Assembly (NCBI RefSeq): GCF_003591035.1
Contig: NZ_QYUO01000002.1
Location: 434,001-498,000 of the forward strand
Source: Noviherbaspirillum saxi
Lineage (GTDB): Bacteria > Pseudomonadota > Gammaproteobacteria > Burkholderiales > Burkholderiaceae_D
DNA length: 64,000 nucleotides
Reading direction: 5' to 3'
The translations under genes and the position numbers were made by a program. Shown in pieces: positions 8,412 to 17,031 of this stretch (its first letter is position 1; the number at the start of each line of letters is the position of its first letter). Under the pieces are notes generated by a model. That model was given only the letters and a program-made list of their open reading frames with translations. It was not told where the DNA came from and ran no database searches.

Positions 8412-8768
8412 TTAACTGCCGCGGTAAGTCGAATAGCTCCAGGGGCTGGCGACCAGCGGCACGTGATAGTGCTGCGTGGCGTCAGCAACGCCGAAGCGCA
8501 GCGTGACCACATCAAGAAAAGACGGTTTGGGCAATTGCAACCCGAGGCCGGAAAAATAGGCGCCGATATGAAAGTCCAGTTCATAAACGCCGGCGCGGAA
8601 GGCATTGCCTTCCAGCAGCGGACCGTCGCAGCGGCCATCGGCATTGGTAATTTTGGATAACAATTTATTTCTACGATTGTCGACAATTTCAAATAGATCG
8701 ATCGTAATACCTTGCCCCGGCCTGCCATGCGCAGTGTCGAGCACGTGTGTAGTCAGACGACTCATCAT
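8412..8768 (-). CDS. uraH: 5-hydroxyisourate hydrolase (transthyretin-like)
   Basis: A 118-residue HIU hydrolase that opens 5-hydroxyisourate to OHCU in the purine pathway. The N-terminal LTTHVLDTAHGRPG carries a catalytic His, the middle R-x-D-G (GRCDGPL) is conserved, and the protein ends in the family signature Y-R-G-S. ATG 8768 is the natural start. It precedes puuD on the minus strand and is divergent from a GntR regulator. A perfect TTGTCGACAA palindrome lies inside its coding sequence at 8677-8686. Confidence 0.96.
   Translation of the reverse strand: MMSRLTTHVLDTAHGRPGQGITIDLFEIVDNRRNKLLSKITNADGRCDGPLLEGNAFRAGVYELDFHIGAYFSGLGLQLPKPSFLDVVTLRFGVADATQHYHVPLVASPWSYSTYRGS
8677..8686. promoter_or_regulatory. 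TTGTNNACAA palindrome inside uraH
   Basis: TTGTCGACAA (extendable to ATTGTCGACAAT, 8676-8687) matches the motif in the promoters of both GntR loci. Because it encodes part of uraH it could be chance, but an intragenic operator is possible. Confidence 0.35.
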
Positions 8769-8888
8769 AACTCCATGAATATATTGGATAAAACCTGGCG
8801 AAACAGGAATTGACGCCAGTGCTGAGCATGAGGTGCCGCCGCGACGGGTGACTGCAGCTGCTCGAGAGATTGAACAAAAACGCTAACA

Positions 8889-8902
8889 AATTGTTGACAA
8901 TT
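8889..8902. promoter_or_regulatory. Predicted GntR operator between uraH and its divergent regulator
   Basis: AATTGTTGACAATT is a perfect dyad with a 2-base centre and contains TTGTTGACAA. It overlaps a perfect -35 hexamer TTGACA (8894-8899) pointing toward the GntR gene, suggesting autorepression and control of uraH-puuD. Farther right CGTAGCAA is repeated at 8954 and 8975, 21 bp apart. Confidence 0.6.
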
Positions 8903-9004
8903 CTATGGGCCGTTGGCATCCTCGTCAACATTCAATATGCAACCGGTGGCAACCGTAGCAAAACTGCCATCAATCGTAGCAATTTACCGCCACACGAGAG
9001 ACCC

Positions 9005-9727
9005 ATGGCTGCACGTCCCAAACTTATAAATACCCTAGCTCAGCCGCAAGAATCGCGCCTTGCGCCCGAAGAACGAATGTACTTCGAGATCTATGACGCG
9101 ATCATGGAGCACAGGTTGCCCGCCGGCACCAAGCTGACCGAGCAGGCATTGAGTGAAATCTACGACCTGGCACGCCATAACGTGCGCAAGGTGTTGATCA
9201 AGCTGGCGGCCGATGGCCTGGTCGATCTGGAACCGAACCGCGGCGCTTATATCGCCAGCCCCACCGAGCAGGAAGCGCAGGATATGTTCGAGTTGCGCCA
9301 GACGCTGGAGCAACTGGTCATGCAAAAGGTCGCGCAGAGCGCAACGGCAGCGGATTTCGCCCGCCTGCGCCGGATGATCGACGATGAACGCGATGCCTAC
9401 ATGCAAGGCAACCGCCCGTTATGGATACGGCTGTCCGCCGATTTCCATATCGAGCTGGCCAAGCTCGGCGGCAACCTGCTGCTGGTCGATATGCTGCGGC
9501 GCCTGGTCTCCCGGACCACGCTACTGATTTCGACGACCGAGACCACCGGCCAGCAACCCTGCTCATTCGACGAGCATCTTGCCGTCGTCGATGCGCTGGA
9601 AAAAAAGGATCAGCAAGGCGCGCAACATGAAATGGCGCGCCATCTGGAGCAATGCGCCTGCCGGATGCTCAAGCGTCCCGACAGGCGATTCGATCTGCGT
9701 GCGGCCCTAGGCAAGCCGGACGCATAA
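9005..9727 (+). CDS. GntR family regulator, FCD (FadR) subfamily
   Basis: A 240-residue repressor-type regulator. The winged helix covers residues 24-85 (PAGTKLTEQALSEIYDLARHNVRK, then PNRGAYIAS) and an FCD ligand-binding all-helical domain covers about 90-225, with metal-type residues in DFHIELAKLGGN and DEHLAVVDAL. It is divergent from uraH-puuD and upstream of the permease, so a purine intermediate is the likely ligand (inference). ATG 9005 is preferred to an in-frame ATG at 8870, which lies across the operator. It is a clear relative of the GntR gene at 20250. Confidence 0.92.
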   Translation: MAARPKLINTLAQPQESRLAPEERMYFEIYDAIMEHRLPAGTKLTEQALSEIYDLARHNVRKVLIKLAADGLVDLEPNRGAYIASPTEQEAQDMFELRQTLEQLVMQKVAQSATAADFARLRRMIDDERDAYMQGNRPLWIRLSADFHIELAKLGGNLLLVDMLRRLVSRTTLLISTTETTGQQPCSFDEHLAVVDALEKKDQQGAQHEMARHLEQCACRMLKRPDRRFDLRAALGKPDA

Positions 9728-9796
9728 CAAGGCAGGTGCCGATAAAACCAATAATAACAACATCACCATTCACACCATCCCAGTTTTGGAGAAGAC

Positions 9797-11305
9797 ATGA
9801 GCATATCCCACACTGCCGCGGCATCCGGCCCGGCGGCTTCGACAACCTCTTCCATTCCGGCCGACGGCAACGCGGTCGATGAACGGCTACCGGCGGGCAA
9901 GCTTGCCACGCTAGGCCTGCAACACGTGCTGGTGATGTATGCCGGCGCCATCGCGGTGCCGCTGATCATTGGCCGCGCGCTCAAGCTGCAGCCCGAGCAG
10001 GTGGCCGCATTGATCAGCGCCGACTTGTTTTGCTGCGGCCTGGTGACCTTGATTCAATCGCTGGGCATAGGCAAGCTGTTCGGAATCCGCCTGCCGGTCA
10101 TGATGGGCGTGACCTTTGCGTCGGTCAGTCCCATGCTGGCAATGGCCGCCGATCCGACACTCGGCATTACCGGGATATTTGGCGCGGTGATCGGGGCCGG
10201 GGTCATTTCCATGCTGATCGCGCCCTTTGTCAGCCGCGTGCTGGCGTTGTTCCCTCCGGTCGTGACCGGGACCATCATCGCGGTAATCGGCATTTCGCTG
10301 ATGCGAGTCGGCGTCAACTGGGCGATGGGCGGTACGCCGAATATGGCGACCATTCCCGACCCGGCGTTCCTCCAGCTGGTTGCCGCAGCCAAGGAAGCAG
10401 GGACCGCGTTGCCCGCGGGACCGGCACCGATGATTCCCAATCCCCAGTATGCGGCGCTCGACAATCTTGGCATCGCCATGTTCGTGCTGGTGGTGATCCT
10501 GCTGGTCGCGAAATACGGAAAAGGCTTTCTCGCCAATATTTCGGTGCTGACCGGGATCGTTGCGGGTACCACGCTTGCCTATTTCCTGGGCAAGGTCGAT
10601 TTTGAGAAAGTCGCGGCGGCAAAGAGCTTTGCGCTCGTTACGCCATTCCAGTTCGGCATGCCGACCTTCGATGTGGTCGCGATCCTGACCATGACGCTGG
10701 TCATGCTGGTGGTGATGATCGAATCGACCGGCATGTTCCTCGCGCTCGGCGATCTGACCGGCAAGGAAATCCGCAAGGACGACATCAGCCGCGGCCTGCG
10801 CGTCGACGGCCTGGGCACGGTCATCGGCGGCATCTTCAATACCTTCCCCTACACCTCGTTCTCGCAGAACGTCGGGCTGGTCGGCGTCACCGGCGTCAAG
10901 AGCCGCTGGGTCTGCGTTGCCGCCGGCATCATCCTGATCATCATGGGCGTTATTCCCAAGATTGCCCAGGCAGCCGAAGCGGTGCCGGCATTCGTGCTCG
11001 GCGGCGCCGGTCTCGTGATGTTCGGCATGGTCGCCGCAACCGGGATTCGCATTCTGTCGAGCGTCGACTACAAGAGCAACCGCAACAACCTGTTCATCGT
11101 TGCGATCTCGATCGGTTTCGGCATGCTGCCGCTGGTGGCCGACAAATTTGCACAGCATATGCCGAAGGCATTGTCGCCGCTGCTGCATAGCGGGATCCTG
11201 CTGGCCGCCATCGTCGCGGTCGTGCTCAACCTGTTTTTCAATGGCATCGCTTCCCAGGACCAGGCCGAGGCTGCAGCCAAGGCCAACACCCACGGTAGCG
11301 AATAA
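9797..11305 (+). CDS. NCS2 family uracil-xanthine/urate permease
   Basis: A 502-residue proton-coupled nucleobase transporter with about 12-14 membrane helices from residue 35 onward. The NCS2 signature appears as QNVGLVGVTGVKSR following the T-F-P-Y-T-S-F-S segment. The first half has the conserved GLQHVLVMYAGAIAVPLI entry. Sequence context (next to PuuE, UraD, PuuD) suggests urate or xanthine as cargo rather than uracil. It is 69 bases after the GntR gene and 20 bases before puuE, so it likely heads or belongs to a gntR-permease-puuE-uraD operon. Confidence 0.94.
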   Translation: MSISHTAAASGPAASTTSSIPADGNAVDERLPAGKLATLGLQHVLVMYAGAIAVPLIIGRALKLQPEQVAALISADLFCCGLVTLIQSLGIGKLFGIRLPVMMGVTFASVSPMLAMAADPTLGITGIFGAVIGAGVISMLIAPFVSRVLALFPPVVTGTIIAVIGISLMRVGVNWAMGGTPNMATIPDPAFLQLVAAAKEAGTALPAGPAPMIPNPQYAALDNLGIAMFVLVVILLVAKYGKGFLANISVLTGIVAGTTLAYFLGKVDFEKVAAAKSFALVTPFQFGMPTFDVVAILTMTLVMLVVMIESTGMFLALGDLTGKEIRKDDISRGLRVDGLGTVIGGIFNTFPYTSFSQNVGLVGVTGVKSRWVCVAAGIILIIMGVIPKIAQAAEAVPAFVLGGAGLVMFGMVAATGIRILSSVDYKSNRNNLFIVAISIGFGMLPLVADKFAQHMPKALSPLLHSGILLAAIVAVVLNLFFNGIASQDQAEAAAKANTHGSE

Positions 11306-11325
11306 CTCACTTTTCTCCTATCACC

Positions 11326-12270
11326 ATGCAGAAAGAAAACGCATATCCACGCGACCTCGTCGGCTACGGCCGGCAGCTTCCCCATGCACGCTGGCCGGGC
11401 CAGGCGCGCATCGCCGTGCAGTTTGTCTTGAATTACGAAGAGGGCGGCGAGAACTGCTTGCTGCATGGTGACAAGGCGTCCGAGCAATTCCTGTCCGAGA
11501 TCATCGGCGCGGCCGCATTCGAAGCGCGCCACCTGTCGATGGAATCGATCTATGAATACGGTTCGCGCGCCGGGGTCTGGCGCATCCTGCGCGAGTTCGA
11601 GCAGCGCAAGCTGCCGCTGACTGTGTTCGGCGTCGCGATGGCCTTGCAGCGCCATCGCGAATTGACGCAGGCATTCGTCGAACTCGATCATGAAATTGCC
11701 AGCCACGGCTGGCGCTGGATCCACTACCAGAACCTGGATGAAGCCACCGAGCGCGAGCATATGCGCATCGCGATCGATATCCAGCGCGAGTTGACCGGCA
11801 GCGCGCCGCTGGGCTGGTACACCGGTCGCGATTCACCCAATACCCGCAAGCTCGTGGTCGAGCAGGGCGGCTTCACCTATGACTCGGATTACTACGGCGA
11901 CGATCTGCCGTTCTGGACAGAGGTGGAGATTGCGGGCGGCCAGCGCAAACCGCATCTGGTGGTGCCGTACACGCTGGATAGCAACGATATGCGTTTTGCG
12001 ACCCCGCAGGGTTTCAATACCGGCGAACAGTTCTTCCAGTACCTGAAGGACAGCTTCGATGTGCTGTATGCGGAAGGCGATCCGCAAGGGCAGGACCGGC
12101 CGAAGATGCTGTCGATCGGCATGCACTGCCGCCTGCTCGGCCGTCCCGGACGCTTCCGCGCCCTGCAGCGCTTCCTCGATTATGTGCAGTCGCACGACAA
12201 GGTATGGATTTGCCGCCGCATCGATATCGCCAATCACTGGATCAACACTCACCCGTATCAACCGACATGA
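11326..12270 (+). CDS. puuE: Allantoinase PuuE (polysaccharide-deacetylase fold)
   Basis: A 314-residue cofactor-independent allantoinase hydrolysing allantoin to allantoate, of the polysaccharide deacetylase superfamily. Typical blocks are YGRQLPHARWPGQARIAVQF near the start, SMESIYEYGSRAGVWR, FGVAMALQRH, E-I-A-S-H-G-W-R-W and Y-D-S-D-Y-Y-G-D-D-L-P. The stop codon overlaps the start of uraD (ATGA), proving tight coupling. It is distinct from the amidohydrolase-type allantoinase AllB. Confidence 0.96.
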   Translation: MQKENAYPRDLVGYGRQLPHARWPGQARIAVQFVLNYEEGGENCLLHGDKASEQFLSEIIGAAAFEARHLSMESIYEYGSRAGVWRILREFEQRKLPLTVFGVAMALQRHRELTQAFVELDHEIASHGWRWIHYQNLDEATEREHMRIAIDIQRELTGSAPLGWYTGRDSPNTRKLVVEQGGFTYDSDYYGDDLPFWTEVEIAGGQRKPHLVVPYTLDSNDMRFATPQGFNTGEQFFQYLKDSFDVLYAEGDPQGQDRPKMLSIGMHCRLLGRPGRFRALQRFLDYVQSHDKVWICRRIDIANHWINTHPYQPT

Positions 12271-12785
12271 CTACCAAGACTTTTTCTCTCGATAGCCTCA
12301 ATGCCATGACGGCCGCTGACTTTACTGCGGCGCTTGGCGCAATCTTTGAACACTCGCCTTGGGTCGCCGAACGCGCGGCGGGCAACCGGCCTTTTGCCAG
12401 CGTGCAGCAATTGCATGATGCAATGGCGGAAGCTGTGCGCAGTGCCAGTGAAGCCGAGCGGCTGCAACTGATCCGCGCCCACCCGGAACTTGCCGGCAAG
12501 GCCGCGGTGCGCGGCGAACTGACCGAAGAATCGACGCGCGAGCAAAAGGGCGCCGGTCTGGATCAGTGCAGCGCCGAAGAATTTGCGCAGCTGCAGGATC
12601 TTAACCAGCGCTACAACGACAAGTTCGGCTTTCCTTTTGTTATCGCCGTCAAAGGCCATAACCGCGAAAGCATTTTGCAGAACTTTGCGCGCCGTCTCGA
12701 TAACGAGCGCAGCGCCGAAGCCAGCGAATGCATAGAACAGATCATCCGTATCGGCGGTTTTCGACTCGCCGACGCGGTGCAATAG
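12267..12785 (+). CDS. uraD: OHCU decarboxylase
   Basis: A 172-residue 2-oxo-4-hydroxy-4-carboxy-5-ureidoimidazoline decarboxylase that produces S-allantoin. It has the conserved IRAHPELAGKAA block with the catalytic His, ESTREQKGAGLD, and NDKFGFPFVIAVKG near the end. The start ATG 12267 overlaps the puuE stop as ATGA. With puuD, uraH and puuE, the full urate to allantoate path is present in this window. Confidence 0.96.
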   Translation: MTTKTFSLDSLNAMTAADFTAALGAIFEHSPWVAERAAGNRPFASVQQLHDAMAEAVRSASEAERLQLIRAHPELAGKAAVRGELTEESTREQKGAGLDQCSAEEFAQLQDLNQRYNDKFGFPFVIAVKGHNRESILQNFARRLDNERSAEASECIEQIIRIGGFRLADAVQ

Positions 12786-12798
12786 GCAGGCCGATAGT

Positions 12799-12998
12799 TA
12801 GTCCTACTGCGTTAAAAGCTTTCGCTGAACGGCCCCTTCCCCCTGCAAGGGGGAAGGTTGGGATGGGGGTAGGGTGCTCGTTTCATTAACTGCATTGGCT
12901 CGACCACTCTACCCCTACCCTAGCCCTCCCCCTACGCCGGGCGCCCCTGCAAGGGGGAGGGGACCCTACACGAAAACTTGAGATGCAGTAGTAAGTCC
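12799..12998. repeat. Long imperfect inverted repeat (dispersed GC-rich palindromic element)
   Basis: About 200 bases between uraD and the porin fold as nested inverted repeats. Outer arms are related (CTACTGC near 12804 against GCAGTAG near 12986). Inside are CCTTCCCCC/GGGGGAAGG (12835-12857), then GGGGGTAGGG against CTACCCCTACCC, then a CCTCCCCC/GGGGGAGG pair ending at 12962. It has no coding potential and looks like a non-autonomous repeat of a type common in Burkholderiales intergenic regions; it could also end the purine operon transcript. Confidence 0.7.
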
Positions 12999-13063
12999 AT
13001 CAATCAACAAAAGCGCAGGACAACATGCGCCGCCATACATCACTTAACTAGGGAGGAGACATC

Positions 13064-14152
13064 ATGAAGAAATACCCAGTACTTGCTGCCGCCATCGCCA
13101 TCCTGGCCGCGCAGGGCGCTTTCGCGCAAACCAGCATTACCGTGCAGGGCGCGGTGGACGTGTTTGCCGGATCGCTGAAAAACAGCGGCGATACTGCACG
13201 CCGCGCGGTCGTCAACAGCGGCGGCATGACCACGTCCTACTTCGGCTTCAAGGGAAGCGAAGACCTGGGCGGCGGCTTGAAAGCGGATTTCGCGCTGAAC
13301 GGCTTTTACCAGGCCGATACCGGTACCTCGGGACGCTTCGGCGGCGACAACCTGTTTTCACGCGATGCCAATGTCGGCTTGTCGGGCTCCTTCGGCAAGA
13401 TCCAGTTTGGCCGTGGACTGGCGCCCAGTTTCCTGCCTGCGGTGCTGTTCAATCCGTTCGGCGATTCGTTCACGTTCTCGCCCCTGGTGGTCCACACGTA
13501 TGTACCCTCCGGCGCCTTCGGCGCACGCAGCTGGATCGCGGCAAACGCTTCCGACAGCGGCTGGAGCAATGAAATCATTTACTCGACGCCGGACCTGAAT
13601 GGCTTGCGCGCCAACCTGCATTACCAGTTCGGCGAAGTGGCCGGCCGTACCGGCACCAACAACATCGCGCTGAACCTGTTGTACTCCAAGGGACCGCTCG
13701 GCTTGAGCGCCTATTATCACGACGCCGAAGTCAGCAACCCGAATGCCGGCGGCGCGCTGATCGATCCGACTGCGGCGCCGGTCAATTACCGTGCGATCAC
13801 GCGGCAAAAAGCCTATTTTGCCGGCGCGAGCTACAACTTCAACGTCGCCAAGCTGTTCGCCACCTACCAGGTCAATGATAACGATACGGCCACGGCCCTA
13901 AGTATGAAAGGCAAGACCTTCAGCCTCGGCATGAGCGCGCCGCTCGGGCAGGGTTCGGTATTGCTTGGCTATGCCAACACCAAACGCGACGGCAGCCTGA
14001 TCGGCAGCGATATCAAGCGCGACACGTTGTCAGTGGGCTACGACTATCTGATGTCGAAACGTACCGATCTGTATACGGTGCTGATGTCGGACAAGATCAC
14101 CGGCGCGAGCCGGGCGGCCAGCTTCGGTATCGGCGTACGGCACCGGTTCTAA
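13064..14152 (+). CDS. Gram-negative trimeric porin (Burkholderiales type)
   Basis: A 362-residue outer-membrane porin with a cleavable signal peptide (MKKYPVLAAAIAILAAQGAFA). The mature protein starts QTSITVQGAVDVF, has the S-Y-F-G-F-K-G-S-E-D-L-G-G-G-L motif of the porin_4 family, and ends G-V-R-H-R-F with the terminal Phe needed by the BAM machinery. A strong AGGGAGGAG ribosome site precedes ATG 13064. It directly follows the uraD repeat region and may supply uptake of purines or ureides across the outer membrane (inference from position). Confidence 0.93.
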   Translation: MKKYPVLAAAIAILAAQGAFAQTSITVQGAVDVFAGSLKNSGDTARRAVVNSGGMTTSYFGFKGSEDLGGGLKADFALNGFYQADTGTSGRFGGDNLFSRDANVGLSGSFGKIQFGRGLAPSFLPAVLFNPFGDSFTFSPLVVHTYVPSGAFGARSWIAANASDSGWSNEIIYSTPDLNGLRANLHYQFGEVAGRTGTNNIALNLLYSKGPLGLSAYYHDAEVSNPNAGGALIDPTAAPVNYRAITRQKAYFAGASYNFNVAKLFATYQVNDNDTATALSMKGKTFSLGMSAPLGQGSVLLGYANTKRDGSLIGSDIKRDTLSVGYDYLMSKRTDLYTVLMSDKITGASRAASFGIGVRHRF

Positions 14153-14187
14153 AAAGCGATGCGGCCGGCGCTTGTCGCGCCGGCCGC
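14152..14187. terminator. GC-rich hairpin between convergent porin and GlcG-like genes
   Basis: Perfect 11-bp arms GCGGCCGGCGC (14161-14171) and GCGCCGGCCGC (14177-14187) lie around TTGTC. On the minus strand a T-run follows 5 bases later (AAAAA at 14152-14156 on plus), so it suits the GlcG-like gene best but probably stops both. Confidence 0.65.
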
Positions 14188-14200
14188 CTGGCTAATACCA

Positions 14201-14692
14201 TTACTTCAACTGATCCTTCACTTTTTCCAGCGCCGCCTGTGCGCACTGATCGTCGAGATGGCCGCCGGGCGCGCCGCCGATGCCGATCCCGCCGATCACG
14301 TCATCGCCCGACTTGACCGGCAATCCCCCGCCCAGCAGCAAAAAGCCCGGCAAGTAGACCAGGTTCGCCGCGCCCGGATTCTTTTGCGCGGTTTCCATCA
14401 TCGCCAATGTCGAGCCCTTCGCCGATGCCGAGGTAAAGGCTTTTTGCTGGCTCGATCCAAGTGTATGCGGGCCGGCATTGTCCGCGCGGTGCATGGCTTT
14501 GACCTGCCCGCTGCGATCGACCACGGTGACCGCGACTGCATAGCCTTTTTCCGCACAGGCGGCGACGCCCGCCGCAGCGAGTTGATTGGCAAGATTCAGG
14601 CTGATGTTGCGCTCGGTACGGACTTGCGCCGAAGCTGTAGCTGCGGCGGCGGAAAGCAGGACAACGCAAAGCGTCTTGCTGGCAAAATTCAT
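14201..14692 (-). CDS. GlcG/HbpS family protein, exported
   Basis: A 163-residue secreted or periplasmic protein of the GlcG/HbpS heme-degrading-like domain family. A signal peptide (MNFASKTLCVVLLSAAAATASA) precedes the domain; landmarks are AVTVVDRSGQVKAMHRADNAGPHTLGSS, KAFTSASA and the glycine-rich GGGLPVKSGDDVIGGIGIGGAPGG. I chose the start at 14692 with GGAG six bases upstream. Family members bind haem or cobalamin or have unknown roles; no function is firm. It sits between the porin and the two-component genes. Confidence 0.85.
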   Translation of the reverse strand: MNFASKTLCVVLLSAAAATASAQVRTERNISLNLANQLAAAGVAACAEKGYAVAVTVVDRSGQVKAMHRADNAGPHTLGSSQQKAFTSASAKGSTLAMMETAQKNPGAANLVYLPGFLLLGGGLPVKSGDDVIGGIGIGGAPGGHLDDQCAQAALEKVKDQLK

Positions 14693-14819
14693 CGATTTCT
14701 CCATTGATCGGGTTGGCAAGCGGTTCATGCGAACCGTTCCGCCAGCTTATCGAACGCGCGCATGAGCGCCAATCCGGAAAGCTCCGCGATGCACTAAGGA
14801 GATCTACGTATGTTATGCA

Positions 14820-15449
14820 TCACTGCAATTCATGCGGTGCATCAACCAGCGGCGCGTATTGCCGGATCAACTGCGCCAGGGTCTCCGTTTCCAGCTTTTC
14901 CACCAGATGGGCGCGATGCACTTCCACCGTACGCGGCGACAGGTCGAGCGCATGACCGATCTCGCGGTTGGTCATGCCGGCTACCAGCAATTCCAGCACT
15001 TCGCGTTCGCGTGCGGAAAGCCGCAGATAGCGTTCGCGCGCCGTCCGTTCGGCTTCCTTGCGGCCCTTGTTCAGCAGATGTTCTGTCAATGCGCGTTGCA
15101 GCGTATCGATCAATACTTCGTCATCGACCGGTTTTTCTAAAAACTCTGTCGCGCCCGCCTTGAATGCGCGGCGGCAAAGATCGACCGTGCCGTGCCCGGT
15201 CAGAATGATCACCGGTTGCGAAATGTTCATCGCGCCCAGCCGGTCGAGCAATCCCATGCCGCTGCCGCCCGGCATGCGTACATCGAGCAGGATGATGCCC
15301 GCCTGCGCTGGGTCGAATGCACGCAGAAATTGCTCCGGGTCGGCATAGGTGCGTACCTGCATGCCTACCGTCGACAGCAGCAAGGCCAGGCCTTGCCTGA
15401 CCGCGTCGTCGTCATCGACCAGGTGGACCAGGGGAAGGACAGTATTCAT
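14820..15449 (-). CDS. FixJ-type response regulator
   Basis: A 209-residue regulator with a CheY receiver (residues 8-120; acidic pocket VDDDD, phospho-acceptor Asp56 in LLDVRMPGG, Lys in LEKPV) and a C-terminal LuxR helix-turn-helix (about 140-200: LSAREREVLELLVAGMTNRE, then LDLSPRTVEVHRA). The start ATG overlaps the stop of the kinase gene by four bases, so it is the kinase's partner. The layout is that of FixJ, TodT and StyR. Confidence 0.93.
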   Translation of the reverse strand: MNTVLPLVHLVDDDDAVRQGLALLLSTVGMQVRTYADPEQFLRAFDPAQAGIILLDVRMPGGSGMGLLDRLGAMNISQPVIILTGHGTVDLCRRAFKAGATEFLEKPVDDEVLIDTLQRALTEHLLNKGRKEAERTARERYLRLSAREREVLELLVAGMTNREIGHALDLSPRTVEVHRAHLVEKLETETLAQLIRQYAPLVDAPHELQ

Positions 15450-16933
15450 TTCGCAGCCTCCGTAGCAGCGTGGACCAGAACGACCATAAATTCGGCACCG
15501 CCTGTCGCGCGGTTGGATCCGGCGATGCGCCCGCCCATGCTCTCGATCAGGCGTTCGCATAAAGTAAGACCAAGGCCCAGACCGGCCGGCTTGGTCGTGA
15601 AAAAGGGATCGAACAGCTGCGGCAGCTGATGTGGCTGAATGCCGGGACCGGAGTCTGCCACCTTGAGCACCGCATGCGCTCCGTCGCGGGCAATGTCGAT
15701 ATGCAGAACACGCGAGGTAGAGGCGACCGCTTCCATCGCCTGCAGGGCATTGAGCAGCAGGTTGTGCAATATTTGGTCGAGTGCAACCGGGTCTGCGAGC
15801 ACGAGCAGCGGTTGTGGTGTTTCGCTTCTTTTTACCGTGACCTGACGCTGCCGGATTTCCGGCTCCAGCAAATGCAGCACGCGATCGACGGCCGTGGCGA
15901 GCACCACCGGACGCACCTCGCCGGGCGCATTGGGATGCTCAAGCGCAGTGCGAAAGCGGTTGACCACGGTGCTGGCACGGCGCGCCTGTTCCACCGCACG
16001 ACTGAGTGCTTCGCGTAAAACGGCGGCATCGGTTTGCGGCTGATCCAGCAGGCGGCGTGCTGCCTGGCAATTCGCGAGGATTGCCGTCAGCGGCTGGTTG
16101 AGTTCATGTGCGACGCCTGCTGCCAGTTCGCCCATGGTATTGAGCCGCTCCGCGCGGCGCAGCCGCAGCAAGCCTTCGGCGCGGCTGCGTCCGACCACCT
16201 GCCGCCGCACGTTGGCAGCGATGATGAATGCAACGCTCAGCATGAGCAGCCAGATTCCGGCCTTTAACCAGGGCAGGTCGCCCCACTGCAAGCTGCGCCG
16301 TATGCGCAGATCGAAGGGCTGCGTGTCGGACGACAAATGTTTTTCAAACTTCAGATTCCAGAGTCCTTCGGTATTGCCGGTTTGCTGCAGCGCCAGTGTC
16401 TGCGCGTCGGAATGCAGGTCGATATGCAAAGGCGCAGCGGGCCATTCGCCGCGCGGGATCATTTTGCGGATATCGATGTGCAGCGCCCAGGTTCGCGTGG
16501 CGCCGGCAAGCACCAGCCAATAGCGGCCCTGCGCGAAATCGCGGCTGTCGACGGTGGCGCGGTGATGCAGGCGCGACAGATCTTCCGATTCGGCAAGCCG
16601 GTCGAGGTGGTGTTCGCTGGTAGGTCTGCAGGTGGCTGACAGGACTTGCGGGTAGATGATGGCGACTTGCTTGTATGCCGACGCGGCGCAGCCATGCGCA
16701 TCGGTGCCGTTGCTTGCTTCCAGCGTAGCCAGTATTGCGTCATGCTGAACCGTGCGCTGCGTCAGCAGACGATGTGCAATGCGGCTGTCGGTTTCAAAGC
16801 CCAGCCGTATTGCATTGAGTTCGATGCGACAGAGCAGCAGTGTGCCGGCCAGCGCGAGCACACCCCATGCGGCAATCCATGGTGCAGGTTCGGATCGAAG
16901 TGCGGATAAGAATGGCACAGTGTTTTTCGTCAC
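15446..16933 (-). CDS. Membrane sensor histidine kinase
   Basis: A 495-residue kinase, partner of the FixJ-type regulator. Two membrane helices (about residues 18-38 and 222-242) enclose a roughly 180-residue periplasmic sensor with no family I recognise. The dimerisation/phosphoacceptor box G-V-A-H276-E-L-N-Q-P-L is followed by the ATPase domain with N (HNLLLNALQAM), G1 (DSGPGI), F (FDPFFTTKP) and G2 (GLGLGLTLCERL) boxes. I chose GTG 16933, with GAGG eight bases upstream; an earlier in-frame GTG at 16981 lies inside the preceding gene's terminator. Neighbouring genes suggest it senses an aromatic, histidine-related or ureide compound, but this is inference. Confidence 0.9.
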   Translation of the reverse strand: MTKNTVPFLSALRSEPAPWIAAWGVLALAGTLLLCRIELNAIRLGFETDSRIAHRLLTQRTVQHDAILATLEASNGTDAHGCAASAYKQVAIIYPQVLSATCRPTSEHHLDRLAESEDLSRLHHRATVDSRDFAQGRYWLVLAGATRTWALHIDIRKMIPRGEWPAAPLHIDLHSDAQTLALQQTGNTEGLWNLKFEKHLSSDTQPFDLRIRRSLQWGDLPWLKAGIWLLMLSVAFIIAANVRRQVVGRSRAEGLLRLRRAERLNTMGELAAGVAHELNQPLTAILANCQAARRLLDQPQTDAAVLREALSRAVEQARRASTVVNRFRTALEHPNAPGEVRPVVLATAVDRVLHLLEPEIRQRQVTVKRSETPQPLLVLADPVALDQILHNLLLNALQAMEAVASTSRVLHIDIARDGAHAVLKVADSGPGIQPHQLPQLFDPFFTTKPAGLGLGLTLCERLIESMGGRIAGSNRATGGAEFMVVLVHAATEAAK

Positions 16934-16965
16934 CGACGTTGCCTCGCAGAGCTTGTCCACATTGC

Positions 16966-17002
16966 AAAAAAAGAGGCGCACCGTGATTTGCCGGTGCGCC
17001 TC
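16966..17002 (-). terminator. Strong rho-independent terminator after the ammonia-lyase gene
   Basis: On the minus strand GAGGCGCACCG pairs perfectly with CGGTGCGCCTC across an 8-base loop, followed by TTTTTTT. It separates the lyase transcript from the two-component genes. Confidence 0.93.
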
Positions 17003-17031
17003 TCAAGGGCAGGTACGCTAGTCAGACAAAA

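Noticed and set aside
16934..16981. Longer kinase start at 16981
   Set aside because: The GTG lies within the lyase terminator hairpin, while GTG 16933 has a good ribosome site.
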